NCBI RefSeq assembly: GCF_001885585.1
Contig: NZ_LSRP01000074.1
Coordinates: forward strand, 124,001 to 188,000
DNA from: Pararhizobium antarcticum
Lineage (GTDB): Bacteria; Pseudomonadota; Alphaproteobacteria; Rhizobiales; Rhizobiaceae
Reading direction: 5' to 3'
DNA: 64,000 nucleotides
Below the pieces are notes generated by a model, which was not told the origin of the DNA, searched no databases, and saw only the letters and a list, made by a program, of their open reading frames with translations. The position numbers were made by a program, and so were the translations under genes. Of the stretch, positions 9,577 through 18,665 are shown piece after piece (positions within the stretch are counted from its first letter, which is position 1; the number at the start of each line of letters is the position of its first letter).

Positions 9577-9602
9577 AAAGCAAGGCCGCCAAACATCGAC
9601 CA

Positions 9603-10169
9603 TCAAGCCCGGTGAGGAAGCAACGGATAGCCGGCCAGAACCGCGCGGGCGGCGAGCGCGGCGATGCCCGCCTTGAGGATATCGCCCGGAACGAAGGCCA
9701 GCGTACCGATCGTTGCCTTGGTGAGGCCGAGACCTGTCGGGCCGTAGGCGAGCCAGAGCACACCCATGAGATGGTCCACCAGAATGCCGCCGACGACCGC
9801 GGCCAGAAAAAAGCCGCTGATCTGCGCAAACCCCGACTGGCGGGCGTTAACGAAGCGCTCCGACAGGAACCCCGCGACGAATGCAGCAAACGCGAAGCCG
9901 ACGAGATAGCCGGCCGGAGGAGCCACGAAGACGCCAAGCCCGCCCCGTCCGCCTGCAAGAACCGGCAGCCCGATCGCAGCCAGAAGCAGGAACAGGAGAA
10001 CGGCGGCTGTTCCGCGCTTGGCGCCGAGGATCAGCCCCGCCAGCATGACGCCGAGCGATTGCGCATGGATCGGCACGGGCACCAGCGACACGCTGACCGG
10101 AGGCACGAGGCCGAGAGCGACGATGATGGCGGTGAAAAGGGCGGTCAGAACGAGGTCTCTCGTGCTCAT
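9603..10169 (-). CDS. bioY: Biotin transporter substrate-binding subunit BioY
   Basis: BioY is the membrane S-component that binds biotin in ECF transporters. The 188-residue protein has six hydrophobic segments and the family signatures VPIHAQSLGVMLAGLILG (about 32-49) and the glycine-rich loop GGRGGLGVFVAPPAGYLVGF (about 72-91). It is the last gene of bioM-bioN-bioY, 25 bases after bioN, so a complete tripartite importer is encoded. Confidence 0.96.
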   Translation of the reverse strand: MSTRDLVLTALFTAIIVALGLVPPVSVSLVPVPIHAQSLGVMLAGLILGAKRGTAAVLLFLLLAAIGLPVLAGGRGGLGVFVAPPAGYLVGFAFAAFVAGFLSERFVNARQSGFAQISGFFLAAVVGGILVDHLMGVLWLAYGPTGLGLTKATIGTLAFVPGDILKAGIAALAARAVLAGYPLLPHRA

Positions 10170-10194
10170 AAAAGCGATTCCTTACGTTGCAGGT

Positions 10195-10803
10195 CTATGC
10201 CTTTTGATTTCTTATGCCCCGCGCGTCAATGGCGCCCGCCACCTCATCGGCACTCTTCAGGGTCAGAATGATTAGCGGAACCACCACCGTCAACGGCCGT
10301 AGCTTGATGCCCCGCGCCAGATGGGCGTCGCGGACCGACTGGTAATGACCCGTGATATCCGGCACGAAGCGGATCACCAGCCCGATCGCAAGGCCGATAT
10401 CGGCCGCGTTGACGAGACCCATGCGTTCCAGCGGCCGCGCGGCCTCCGTCGCAACCTCGATAAAGGCGCTGACCGTCGTCGTCGCGGTCACGGATGCGGC
10501 CAAAAGCATCAGCACGCTCAGCCGCAGCAGCGCGACGGTGGCTTCTTCGGCGGACTGGACGAGAAAACTGAACAGCGCGACCACGGCGATCGTCCACAAC
10601 ACCGGACGTAGTCGATGCAGCGACACTTTGAACCCGAGCGGCAGCATGGCGTAGAGATAAATCGCAAGCGCCAGCGCCGTGCCGAGCGCAAGCGGCGAGC
10701 GTGTCAGGAACAGAAGGATGCTGGCCAGCATCAGCCCGGCGAGTTTCACCCGCGGCGACAGCCTGTGCAGGGCGGTGTTGCCGTCCACGTAAAGTGTCTT
10801 CAT
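10195..10803 (-). CDS. bioN: ECF transporter transmembrane subunit BioN (CbiQ family)
   Basis: The T-component of the biotin importer, 202 residues with about five helices. Its N-terminus has the CbiQ pattern (HRLSPRVKLAGLMLASILLF), and a conserved Ala-Arg-Gly coupling motif sits in RDAHLARGIKLRP, with the second motif near the end (DARGIRNQ); these contact the ATPase. The ATG overlaps the bioM stop by four bases (ATGA), indicating translational coupling. Confidence 0.93.
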   Translation of the reverse strand: MKTLYVDGNTALHRLSPRVKLAGLMLASILLFLTRSPLALGTALALAIYLYAMLPLGFKVSLHRLRPVLWTIAVVALFSFLVQSAEEATVALLRLSVLMLLAASVTATTTVSAFIEVATEAARPLERMGLVNAADIGLAIGLVIRFVPDITGHYQSVRDAHLARGIKLRPLTVVVPLIILTLKSADEVAGAIDARGIRNQKA

Positions 10804-11477
10804 GCCGCGATCTCGCGATAAAGTTCAACCATCTTCGCCGGCGGCCCGTCCCCGCACAGCCGGCCCTCGTGAAACAAAAGCACCCTGTCGAAATCGGCGA
10901 TCAGGTCGAGATCGTGGCTGATGACGATGACATGCTCGTCCAGCCCGTCAATGGTTCTGCCAACCAGAGCGCGGTTGCGGATGTCGAGCTGGTTGGTCGG
11001 CTCGTCCATGATCAGGATATCCGGTGCAGTCACAAGAACGGACGCCAGCGCGGCAAGCTGGAGCTCGCCGCCGGACAACTCATGCACCCGCCGCGACCCG
11101 AGATGGCCGATGCCGAACCGCAGGAGAACGGCTTGCGTCCGCGCTTCGATCTCCGCCTTTGAAAGCCCGCGTCCCTTGAGCCCGAGTGCAATGTCCTCGG
11201 AAACGATCGGCAGGATGAGCTGGTTCTGCGGGTTCTGGAAGATGAAACCGGCCTGTCCGAGCACCGCCTTGTCGTCCGTGACGGTATCCAGTCCGTTGAC
11301 CGTGACCGAGCCGGAAGTCGGCTTCACGAGACCGTTGATCAGCCGGGCAAAGGTTGTCTTGCCGGAACCGTTGAGACCGATGATGCCGATGCGCCGCTCG
11401 CGCAATGTCAGCGTCAGCGGATGGAGCGCGATGCGATCCCCGAAACGGACCGTGGAATCGGCAAAGCATATGTCCAA
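10800..11477 (-). CDS. bioM: ECF transporter ATP-binding subunit BioM
   Basis: The ATPase of the biotin importer, 225 residues. Walker A is GLNGSGKTTFA, the Q-loop follows in FIFQNPQNQL, the signature is HELSGGELQLAALA, Walker B is ILIMDEPTNQLD and the switch histidine is in VIVISHDLD. The start is assigned to TTG at 11477 (protein begins LDICFADSTVRFGDR) because GGGAG lies about eight bases upstream and the sequence then fits the family N-terminus. The open frame continues far upstream, but that part is antisense to the divergent glycosylase gene. First gene of bioMNY. Confidence 0.9.
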   Translation of the reverse strand: MDICFADSTVRFGDRIALHPLTLTLRERRIGIIGLNGSGKTTFARLINGLVKPTSGSVTVNGLDTVTDDKAVLGQAGFIFQNPQNQLILPIVSEDIALGLKGRGLSKAEIEARTQAVLLRFGIGHLGSRRVHELSGGELQLAALASVLVTAPDILIMDEPTNQLDIRNRALVGRTIDGLDEHVIVISHDLDLIADFDRVLLFHEGRLCGDGPPAKMVELYREIAA

Positions 11478-11575
11478 CCGTGATCTCCCGCGCGATATCG
11501 GGGCTCTATAGGACGAATTTTCACCGAATGGAAATCGGCCATGCATCTTGCCGTAAACCGATATGTCTTGCTCTT

Positions 11576-11590
11576 GAACAAAAAGTGAAC
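11576..11590 (+). promoter_or_regulatory. SOS box (LexA site) overlapping the promoter of the DNA glycosylase gene
   Basis: GAAC at 11576-11579 and GAAC at 11587-11590 are separated by exactly seven bases. GAAC-N7-GAAC (GTTC-N7-GTTC on the other strand) is the alphaproteobacterial LexA operator. It overlaps a -35-like TTGAAC (11574-11579), with a -10-like TAGATT at 11598-11603 after 18 bases. The ATG of the downstream gene is at 11610, so the message may be almost leaderless. Confidence 0.6.
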
Positions 11591-11609
11591 ATCTGCGTAG
11601 ATTGCACAT

Positions 11610-12800
11610 ATGTCGATTCTCGTCTCCAACCGCGATGCGCGCCTGATCTTCCTCAACCGCCAGGGGCTTGCGGCCGCGCCCAACCGTGCGCTTGGCAAGC
11701 AGGGCCTGCTGGCGCTCATCCAGGATCTTGGTTTCGTCCAGGTCGACAGCATCCAGACGATCGAGCGAGCCCATCACCAGATCCTGTTTTCCCGCAACCA
11801 GACCTATCGCCGCGAGGACCTGAGCGAGCTTCTGGAAAAGGACGGTGCGCTTTTCGAACACTGGACGCATGATGCCTCGATCATCCCGAGCGCCTTTTTC
11901 GCCTATTGGAAACATCGCTTTGTCCGCCGCGAACTGGTTCTGCGGGAGCGCTGGCGCAAGTGGCACGGCGAGGGTTTTGACGCGGCCTTCGAGGAGACCT
12001 TGCAGCGCATCACGGACAACGGACCCACCATGTCGCGCGATATCAAGGTCGCCGACCACAAGTCCGGCGGCTGGTGGAACTGGCACCCCAACAAGACGGC
12101 GCTTGAATTCTACTGGCACACCGGCAAGCTCGCCATCGCCGGCCGCCGCAATTTCCAGAAGGTCTATGACCTTGCCGAGCGCGTTCTGCCCGCCCATCAC
12201 TATGCGCCGGAAGTCAGCGAAGCCGCCTTCATCGACTGGTGCTGCCGCGCAGCGTTGACCCGTCTCGGTTTTGCCACCCATGGCGAGATCGCGGCATTTT
12301 TTGCGCTTGTGTCGCCCGAAGAGGCCAAGGACTGGGTGGTGGCCCATCGCGACGAACTCTGCGAGGTGCTGATTGCGCCGGCCGACGGCGGCAAGCCGCG
12401 CCCGTCCTATGCCTTCCTGGGGTTCCCGGACACGCTCGGCACGCTGGTCGATCCGCCCGCCCGGATCCGCGTTCTCAGCCCCTTCGATCCCCTGATCCGG
12501 GACCGGAACCGCACCGAACGCCTGTTCGGGTTTTTCTATCGCATCGAGGTCTTCGTGCCAGAGGCCAAGCGCGAATACGGTTATTACGTCTTTCCGCTGC
12601 TTGAAGCCGACCGCCTCGTTGGCCGCATCGACATGAAAGCCGATCGCAAGGCCGGCACGCTGGATGTCAAGCGCCTCTGGTGGGAGCCCGGCGTCAAGCC
12701 ATCCACCGGGCGCCTGGATCGGCTCGCGGCAGAGCTGGCGCGGCTGGCAAAATTCACCGGCGTCGAGAGCGTTCGCTTTCTCGACGGCTGGCAGGGGTAG
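11610..12800 (+). CDS. Winged-helix DNA glycosylase, AlkX/YcaQ type (HTH_42)
   Basis: Proteins of the AlkZ/YcaQ superfamily consist of tandem winged helices and excise alkylated bases or unhook interstrand crosslinks. The 396-residue protein has the catalytic QxD motif of the AlkX/YcaQ branch in GFVQVDSIQTIERAHHQIL (about residues 41-59; the AlkZ branch has QxQ). Other conserved stretches are EHWTHDASIIP and the C-terminal DPLIRDRNRTERLFGFFYR and DRLVGRIDMKADR. Start ATG at 11610; no clear Shine-Dalgarno site, consistent with a near-leaderless message. The SOS box just upstream supports a DNA-damage role. Divergent from bioM. Confidence 0.88.
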   Translation: MSILVSNRDARLIFLNRQGLAAAPNRALGKQGLLALIQDLGFVQVDSIQTIERAHHQILFSRNQTYRREDLSELLEKDGALFEHWTHDASIIPSAFFAYWKHRFVRRELVLRERWRKWHGEGFDAAFEETLQRITDNGPTMSRDIKVADHKSGGWWNWHPNKTALEFYWHTGKLAIAGRRNFQKVYDLAERVLPAHHYAPEVSEAAFIDWCCRAALTRLGFATHGEIAAFFALVSPEEAKDWVVAHRDELCEVLIAPADGGKPRPSYAFLGFPDTLGTLVDPPARIRVLSPFDPLIRDRNRTERLFGFFYRIEVFVPEAKREYGYYVFPLLEADRLVGRIDMKADRKAGTLDVKRLWWEPGVKPSTGRLDRLAAELARLAKFTGVESVRFLDGWQG

Positions 12801-12806
12801 CATGTT

Positions 12807-13694
12807 CTACAGGAACGGCTGCAATGCCTCTTCCACCCGGCCGTAATCCGTGGACGACAGCGGCAATACGGGACGCGGCGGCGCGCACCGACACAGATCG
12901 AGACAGGCGGCGATCGCATACATCACCCGGAAGCTGCCGAATTCCCTGAACAAGGACCAGAGCGGCTCGAAGGTCGCGTTCAGGCGCTGTGTTTCCGCAG
13001 CATTGCCGGCCTGTGCGGCGCGCGTCAATTGCAGCGCAGGCGTGGGAAGCAGACCGGCCACGACGCTGTACCAGGCGTCGGCGCCGGACAACAGGGCGTC
13101 TGCGGCCCCCCAGTCGCCGCTGTAGCCGATGCTGAAATCCGGCCGGGTTTGCGCGCGCAGCAGGGCCAGTTCGCCGGAAAAATCCGCGTCGGCCGGCAAG
13201 GGCATTTTCACGGCAGCAATGCCGGGAATGGCCGCGAGACGGGCGATCAACGCCGGGCGGAAGGTGAATTTCGTTGTGCCCGGATTGTTGTAGATGCAGA
13301 TCGGCAGGCTGGTGACGCCAGCGACGGCGCAAAAGTGCTGGAACACCTCTTCCTCGGTGAGCGGCGTGTAGGACATGGGCGCAAGCAGCAGACCGTCTGC
13401 GCCGGCCGCGCCGGCATCCCGTGCCAGCGCCTGAACCGCGTCGGTCCTCAAAGCCCCGATGCCGACGATGACAGGCTTGCGGCCGGCAACGCAATCGACG
13501 GCGGCCTGAACGGCGCGGCTGCGTTCGTCGCGCGACAGATAGGCATAACCGCCGGTGCTGCCGAGGAGGCCGATCGAATCCGCGCCGGACGTGTAGATTC
13601 GGTCCAAGAGACCGTGCAGCGGTTCGATCTCGACCCGCCCTTCTGTATCGGTCGGCGTCGGTGGAAAGGCGCAGAGGCCATGAAACAGTTTCAA
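12807..13694 (-). CDS. DapA-like dihydrodipicolinate synthase / N-acetylneuraminate lyase family aldolase
   Basis: A class I aldolase of the DHDPS/NAL family, 295 residues, full length. The family substrate-binding motif GLLGSTGGYAYL replaces the GTTGE of true DapA, the catalytic tyrosine is in CIYNNPG (about residue 140), and the Schiff-base lysine is in AAVKMPLP (about residue 169). Because the DapA GTTGE motif and key arginine context differ, lysine biosynthesis is unlikely; sugar-acid or hydroxyproline-derived substrates are more plausible. It lies downstream of dctBD on the same strand with a 74-base gap. Confidence 0.8.
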   Translation of the reverse strand: MKLFHGLCAFPPTPTDTEGRVEIEPLHGLLDRIYTSGADSIGLLGSTGGYAYLSRDERSRAVQAAVDCVAGRKPVIVGIGALRTDAVQALARDAGAAGADGLLLAPMSYTPLTEEEVFQHFCAVAGVTSLPICIYNNPGTTKFTFRPALIARLAAIPGIAAVKMPLPADADFSGELALLRAQTRPDFSIGYSGDWGAADALLSGADAWYSVVAGLLPTPALQLTRAAQAGNAAETQRLNATFEPLWSLFREFGSFRVMYAIAACLDLCRCAPPRPVLPLSSTDYGRVEEALQPFL

Positions 13695-13768
13695 GATCTA
13701 CTCTCCATGATGGTCGCTGGCATGTCGGCGGAAAGCCGGAGCCGATCTCCGATGACGGCATGCCGCTT

Positions 13769-15115
13769 TTACTTGCCCGCCGCATAGAGGCTTCGGCTGA
13801 TCCCGTGGCGCTGCAGCTTGTCATAGAAGGTCTTGCGCGGAATGCCCAGCGCCTCGAGGGTGCGGCGCACGTCGCCATCATGGGCCGACAGGGCCTCGCG
13901 CAGCATGTCGGCCTCGTAGCGTTCGAGCCGTTCCGGCAGGGTTCCTGCGGATGGTTCGGGCGCGGCGGGTGCAGCTTTGCCGCCCTCCAGCCCCAGCACG
14001 ACGCGATCAGCGAAATGCGAGAGTTCACGGACATTGCCCGGCCAGGCATGCGTCATCAGATGCTGGCGCACGGCATTGGAGACGTCCGGGATATCCCGGT
14101 TGAAGCGGGCGGCGGCGCGGCCGGCGAAATGCAGGAAGAGCAACGGTATATCCTCGCGCCGTTCGCGCAGCGGCGGGATGGAGATCGTCACGACATTCAG
14201 CCGGTAGTAGAGATCCTCGCGGAAATCGCCGCGCAGGGCCGGATTGCCGAGATCGATCTTGGCGGCTGCGACGACACGCAGGTCGACCGGCCGCACCTCG
14301 TTGACGCCGAGTGGCGAGATCTCGCGCATTTCCAGCACGCGTAGCATCTTCACCTGTGTCGCGGCCGGCATGCTTTCGATCTCGTCGAGAAACAGCGTGC
14401 CGCCGCTGGCATGCTCGATCCGGCCGATGCGCCTTTTCTGCGCACCGGTGAAGGCGCCGGCCTCATGGCCGAAAAGCTCGCTCTCGATCACTGTCTCGGG
14501 CAGCGCGCCGCAGTTGAGGGCTACGAAATGGCCGCGCCGGCGCCGGCTCCACTGATGCAGCGTCTGGGCAACGACCTCCTTGCCGCTGCCGGTTTCGCCG
14601 GCCACGAGCACGTCGACATCGGTATCGGCAATGTGGCGCAGGATGCTGCGCAGGTTTTCCATCGCCGGCGTCTGGCCGATCAGCGGCAGGCCATCCTGCG
14701 CAGCCTCGGCCGCATGGCGCAGCGCCCGGTTTTCCAGGACGAGCCGCCGCTTCTCGGCCGCCCGTCGCACGCTCTGCACCAGCCGTTCGGCCGGAAACGG
14801 CTTGGCGATGAAATCATAGGCCCCGGCCTGCAGCGCCTGCACGGCCATCGGAATATCGCCATGTCCGGTCATCAGGATTACAGGCAGATCCGCATCCATG
14901 GCCTTCAGTCTGGCAAAGAGCTGCAGCCCGTCGATTTCAGGCATGCGGATATCGCTGACGACGGGCCCCTCGAAATCCGGCGACAGCATCTCTAAGGCTG
15001 CCTTGGCGCTGGCAAAGGACGAAACCGAGAACCCGGCGAGTTCCAGCGTCTGCATGGTGGCGCGGCGCAGGTCCCGGTCATCGTCGATCAGCGCAACGGG
15101 AATTGGCGTGTCCAT
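13769..15115 (-). CDS. dctD: C4-dicarboxylate transport response regulator DctD
   Basis: NtrC-family sigma-54 activator, 448 residues. The receiver domain (1-120) has the acidic pair IDDDRD, the phosphoacceptor in [12 protein letters not shown] and the conserved KPF. The AAA+ domain has Walker A GETGSGKE, the sigma-54-contacting loop [13 protein letters not shown] and Walker [10 protein letters not shown]. The C-terminal Fis-type helix-turn-helix is [19 protein letters not shown]. It activates dctA from the two sites at 17042-17092 and follows dctB by four bases. Confidence 0.97.
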   Translation of the reverse strand: MDTPIPVALIDDDRDLRRATMQTLELAGFSVSSFASAKAALEMLSPDFEGPVVSDIRMPEIDGLQLFARLKAMDADLPVILMTGHGDIPMAVQALQAGAYDFIAKPFPAERLVQSVRRAAEKRRLVLENRALRHAAEAAQDGLPLIGQTPAMENLRSILRHIADTDVDVLVAGETGSGKEVVAQTLHQWSRRRRGHFVALNCGALPETVIESELFGHEAGAFTGAQKRRIGRIEHASGGTLFLDEIESMPAATQVKMLRVLEMREISPLGVNEVRPVDLRVVAAAKIDLGNPALRGDFREDLYYRLNVVTISIPPLRERREDIPLLFLHFAGRAAARFNRDIPDVSNAVRQHLMTHAWPGNVRELSHFADRVVLGLEGGKAAPAAPEPSAGTLPERLERYEADMLREALSAHDGDVRRTLEALGIPRKTFYDKLQRHGISRSLYAAGK

Positions 15116-15119
15116 GGTA

Positions 15120-17048
15120 TCAGGCCCTCTTCAGATGAATGGCAAAGCGGCTGCCGTCGCTGTCGCTCGAAACGTCGATCCGGCCGCCATAGTCCTCGAC
15201 AATGTCCTTGGCGATCACCAGCCCGAGCCCCAGCCCGCTTTCCTTGGAGGTGTTGAACGGCGTGAACAGGTTGTCGCGGATGGTGGCCGCGATGCCGGGG
15301 CCATTGTCGGATACCGTCACGGTCACGCTGTCCCCGTCCTCGTCGACGGTGATGGCGACCCGCCCGTCGGCTGCCTTGGGCGCCACCGCTTCCAGCGCGT
15401 TCTGGACGAGATTGATCAGCACCTGCTCCAGGCGAATGCGGTTGCCCATCACTTTCAAATCGGGCGAGGGCCGCGCGATGTCGAGCCTGTCCATGCGCCC
15501 GGCAAAGCGGCTGCGCAGCAGCATCAGGGCGCCATCGATGATGTTGCCGATGTCGGTCGGCGCAGCGGCGATGCGTCCCTTGCGGGCAAAGGTCTTGAGA
15601 TCGTCGGTGATCGTACCGATCCGCTCGGTCAGCGCTGCTATGCTTTCGAGATTGTCCACGGCCGGTGTCAACTGGCCGCGATCGATAAAGGTCCGTGCAT
15701 TGTCGGCAAAGGCGCGGATCGTCGCCACCGGCTGGTTGATCTCATGCGCGACGCCAGCCGCGACCTGACCAAGGATTGACAGGCGGTTGGCCTGGACGAG
15801 ATCCTGCTGCACCGCCTGCAGGCGGCTTTCGGTGCTGCGATGGTCGTTGATTTCCGCTTGCAGCCGGTCGCGCGCCCGGCTGAGATCGATCGTCCGTTCT
15901 TCGACGCGACGTTCGAGTTCAGCCCGCGTCCGTTCTTCCCTGTCGAGGCGCAGCGCGGTGGCATGGCGCCGGCGCAAAAGCAGGGCAGCCCCCGCCACAA
16001 CAGGCAGAAGGGCCAGCATCGCCAACAGGCGCGCCTCGCGCATGCCGGCGTCGATGGTCGGTCCGAGCGGCGCCAGGTGCTGCAACTGCCAGGGCGTTTC
16101 CGCCACGGGCAGGCCGACCTCGAGAAAGCGGGTCTTTCCAGTATCGCCGGGCATAACGATGCGCACGCGCTCGGCTTTGCCGGTATCGCCGGGCATGACG
16201 ATGCGCACGCGCTCGGCCCGCTCGTCTAGAGACCCATCCGTGTCGAATGGCAGCGGCTGCAGCGGCGCATCGCCGAACTGCAGGCTTTCGCGGATCGCCA
16301 CGAGACGCGTGTTGGGGATCTTGCCGATGGTCATAAAGCGCCAGGAGGGAATGCTGGTGATCAGCACGATGCCGCGATCGTCGATCACATAGCTTGGCGT
16401 GCCGGATGCGGCCCAGTCGGCCTCGACGGCATCGAACTCGACCTTGACGACGACGACGCCGAGCGGCGTTTTTTTACCCTCGCGTTCCCCGTCGATGCGC
16501 TGCGAGATGTAGAGCCCGGGTTTCTTGCTGACGCTGCCCAACGCGAAATGCTCTGCCCGGCCGTCGTTCAGGGCGCCCTGGAAATAGGCCCGGAAGCGAT
16601 AGTCATTGCCGACGAAGCTCGTCGGTTCGCGCCAGTTGCTGGCCGACATCGCGATGCCATCCGGCCCGATGACATAGATGACGGACTCCTGCGTTCCCGC
16701 CGACAGCGTTTCGAGCTTGCGGTTGAGCTGATCGCGCTCGCCTGCGCTGCCGCCGGCAAGGGTCGCCGCAAGGTCCTTGTCCCTGGACAGGACGAAGGGC
16801 AGGGCCCGGTATTTTTCGAGCACCGTCCGCAACAAAGCGGCATTCAGGCTTGCATCGATCCGCGCCTGCTGCGCCACCGATGTCTCGGCGCGGCGCTTTC
16901 CGATCTCGCCGCTGACCGCAAGGCTCGCGACGACGGCCACCAGGCAGACAAGGCCGAAGATGATCCACGAACGGCGAATGCCTGTGCGCAAGGGATCGGG
17001 TGGCGAGAGCCGGGCGGGGAGGGAAAAAAACATGGGAGATTTGTGCAT
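15120..17048 (-). CDS. dctB: C4-dicarboxylate sensor histidine kinase DctB
   Basis: Membrane kinase that senses succinate, fumarate and malate and phosphorylates DctD; 642 residues. Helix 1 is at about 28-48, a double-PDC periplasmic sensor spans about 50-335, helix 2 is at about 337-355, then a coiled coil, the H-box ([19 protein letters not shown], about 428-446) and the ATPase domain with N-box [17 protein letters not shown] and [13 protein letters not shown]. The sensor contains a 14-residue tandem duplication ([13 protein letters not shown](A/T) twice). The start ATG at 17048 lies inside one of the DctD-binding sites; an alternative ATG is at 17033, and neither has a strong ribosome site. 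Confidence 0.95.
   Translation of the reverse strand: MHKSPMFFSLPARLSPPDPLRTGIRRSWIIFGLVCLVAVVASLAVSGEIGKRRAETSVAQQARIDASLNAALLRTVLEKYRALPFVLSRDKDLAATLAGGSAGERDQLNRKLETLSAGTQESVIYVIGPDGIAMSASNWREPTSFVGNDYRFRAYFQGALNDGRAEHFALGSVSKKPGLYISQRIDGEREGKKTPLGVVVVKVEFDAVEADWAASGTPSYVIDDRGIVLITSIPSWRFMTIGKIPNTRLVAIRESLQFGDAPLQPLPFDTDGSLDERAERVRIVMPGDTGKAERVRIVMPGDTGKTRFLEVGLPVAETPWQLQHLAPLGPTIDAGMREARLLAMLALLPVVAGAALLLRRRHATALRLDREERTRAELERRVEERTIDLSRARDRLQAEINDHRSTESRLQAVQQDLVQANRLSILGQVAAGVAHEINQPVATIRAFADNARTFIDRGQLTPAVDNLESIAALTERIGTITDDLKTFARKGRIAAAPTDIGNIIDGALMLLRSRFAGRMDRLDIARPSPDLKVMGNRIRLEQVLINLVQNALEAVAPKAADGRVAITVDEDGDSVTVTVSDNGPGIAATIRDNLFTPFNTSKESGLGLGLVIAKDIVEDYGGRIDVSSDSDGSRFAIHLKRA
16135..16218 (-). 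repeat. 42-base tandem duplication inside dctB
   Basis: Two adjacent 42-base units (16135-16176 and 16177-16218) differ at only a few positions and stay in frame, so the protein carries a 14-residue motif twice ([13 protein letters not shown] plus A or T) near the end of the periplasmic sensor domain. Confidence 0.85.
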
Positions 17049-17059
17049 ATTTCTGCACG
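17042..17059. promoter_or_regulatory. DctD upstream activator site, distal
   Basis: An 18-base imperfect dyad with outer arms TGTGC and GCACG, centred at about 17050. It matches the arms of the second dyad 33 bp downstream and resembles the known DctD sites of rhizobial dctA promoters. The dctB start codon (17046-17048, minus strand) lies within it. Confidence 0.6.
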
Positions 17060-17074
17060 GACTGTAAATAGTCG

Positions 17075-17092
17075 TGTGCGGATTTCCGCACG
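17075..17092. promoter_or_regulatory. DctD upstream activator site, proximal
   Basis: TGTGCGGATTTCCGCACG is a nearly perfect dyad (TGTGCGGA facing TCCGCACG) centred 82 bases upstream of the -24 element. The form closely resembles established rhizobial DctD-binding sites. Confidence 0.75.
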
Positions 17093-17164
17093 AATGAGCT
17101 CATCGGAGATTTCGATGTCTGGTTAAAGCATTTATTTTCAGATGCTTAGAGGATCTGCAGAAAC

Positions 17165-17179
17165 TGGCACGGCGCTTGC
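17165..17179 (+). promoter_or_regulatory. Sigma-54 promoter of dctA
   Basis: TGGCACGGCGCTTGC matches the RpoN consensus TGGCAC-N5-TTGC exactly, with the invariant GG and GC ten bases apart. It lies 95 bases before the dctA start, downstream of two DctD sites, with an A+T-rich stretch between them suitable for DNA bending. Confidence 0.92.
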
Positions 17180-17273
17180 GAATGGTTTTGCCAACAACGG
17201 CTTCGTCGTTGGATTTGAAGCAAATGGCCCGGGAGGCCGGAATTCGTTCCGGACGGGTCTCATGGAGGACATC

Positions 17274-18605
17274 ATGATTGCAGCATTCGATGCGGCCGCA
17301 AAGCCGGCAGAAAAGACACCCTTCTACCGCCATCTCTATGTGCAGGTTCTGGTCGCGATCGCCGCCGGCATTCTGCTTGGCCATTTCTATCCGGAATTCG
17401 GCACGCAGCTGAAGCCGCTCGGCGATGCCTTCATCAAGCTGGTGAAGATGATCATCGCGCCGGTCATCTTTCTCACGGTCGCCACCGGCATCGCCGGCAT
17501 GAGCGACCTGCAGAAGGTCGGCCGCGTCGCTGGCAAGGCCATGCTGTACTTCCTGACCTTCTCGACGCTTGCGCTGATCATCGGTCTGATCGTCGCCAAT
17601 GTAGTGCAGCCCGGCGCCGGCATGAACATCGATCCGGCCTCGCTCGATCCTTCGGCGGTCGCGACCTATACCGAAAAGGCCCATGAGCAGAGCATTGTCG
17701 GCTTCCTCACCCATATCATCCCGACAACGATCGTCGGCGCCTTCGCCGATGGCGACATCCTGCAGGTGCTGTTCTTCTCCGTCCTGTTTGGCCTGTCGCT
17801 GGCCATGGTCGGCGAGAAGGGCGAGCCCGTCGTCAACTTCCTCAACGCGCTGACGGCGCCGGTGTTCAAGCTGGTCGCCATTCTGATGAAGGCCGCCCCG
17901 ATCGGTGCCTTCGGCGCCATGGCCTTCACCATCGGCAAATACGGCGTCGGCTCGATCGCCAACCTTGCCATGCTGATCGGCACCTTCTACGTGACGGCGC
18001 TTCTGTTCGTCTTCGTCGTGCTCGGCGCGGTTGCCCGTTACAACGGCTTCTCGATCGTCGCCCTCCTGCGCTACATCAAGGAGGAACTGCTTCTGGTGCT
18101 CGGCACGTCGTCGTCGGAAGCGGCCTTGCCGGGCCTGATGGACAAGATGGAAAAGGCCGGCTGCAAGCGCTCGGTTGTCGGTCTGGTCATACCGACCGGC
18201 TATTCCTTCAATCTCGACGGCACCAATATCTACATGACGCTGGCGGCCCTGTTCATCGCCCAGGCAACCGGCATCGAGCTGTCCTGGGGCGATCAGATCC
18301 TGCTGCTGCTGGTGGCCATGCTCAGCTCCAAGGGCGCTGCCGGTATCACCGGCGCTGGCTTCATCACGCTGGCCGCCACGCTTTCGGTCGTGCCGGCCGT
18401 GCCGGTCGCCGGCATGGCGCTGATCCTCGGCATTGATCGCTTCATGTCGGAATGCCGGGCGCTGACCAATCTCGTCGGCAATGCGGTTGCAACCATCGTC
18501 GTCGCCCGCTGGGAAAACGAACTCGACACGGTGCAGCTGGCAGCAGCCCTGGGCGGCACGCGCGAGGACGAGGTGCCGCTGGCAGGCCTTCAACCGGCCG
18601 AATAA
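17274..18605 (+). CDS. dctA: C4-dicarboxylate/H+ (or Na+) symporter DctA
   Basis: DctA of the glutamate-transporter fold imports succinate, fumarate and malate. From ATG 17274 it has 443 residues, the usual rhizobial length. It carries the serine-rich re-entrant loop ([19 protein letters not shown]), the NLDGT motif in [13 protein letters not shown] and [17 protein letters not shown] 17274 is chosen because GGAGG lies five bases before it; an in-frame ATG at 17262 overlaps that ribosome site. Expression is controlled by DctB/DctD and RpoN from the divergent intergenic region. Confidence 0.97.
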   Translation: MIAAFDAAAKPAEKTPFYRHLYVQVLVAIAAGILLGHFYPEFGTQLKPLGDAFIKLVKMIIAPVIFLTVATGIAGMSDLQKVGRVAGKAMLYFLTFSTLALIIGLIVANVVQPGAGMNIDPASLDPSAVATYTEKAHEQSIVGFLTHIIPTTIVGAFADGDILQVLFFSVLFGLSLAMVGEKGEPVVNFLNALTAPVFKLVAILMKAAPIGAFGAMAFTIGKYGVGSIANLAMLIGTFYVTALLFVFVVLGAVARYNGFSIVALLRYIKEELLLVLGTSSSEAALPGLMDKMEKAGCKRSVVGLVIPTGYSFNLDGTNIYMTLAALFIAQATGIELSWGDQILLLLVAMLSSKGAAGITGAGFITLAATLSVVPAVPVAGMALILGIDRFMSECRALTNLVGNAVATIVVARWENELDTVQLAAALGGTREDEVPLAGLQPAE

Positions 18606-18620
18606 CGCCACGTTTCGATA

Positions 18621-18665
18621 AAAGGGGGCGGCTTGAGTCTGTTCAGGCAGACCAGCCGCCCTTTG
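18621..18665. terminator. Bidirectional stem-loop between dctA and the phosphoribosyltransferase gene
   Basis: A GC-rich imperfect stem (about 18621-18640 with 18647-18665; GGGCGGCT pairing with AGCCGCCC) flanked by AAA and TTT separates two convergent genes. It includes the last codons of the minus-strand gene. Confidence 0.55.

Noticed and set aside
10169-11610. BioR-type operator (TTATMTATAA) in front of bioMNY
   Set aside because: I scanned the divergent intergenic region and found no convincing match.
11478-12803. Upstream extension of the bioM frame to 667 codons
   Set aside because: The extension is antisense to the divergent DNA glycosylase gene; the TTG at 11477 with a good ribosome site gives a normal BioM.
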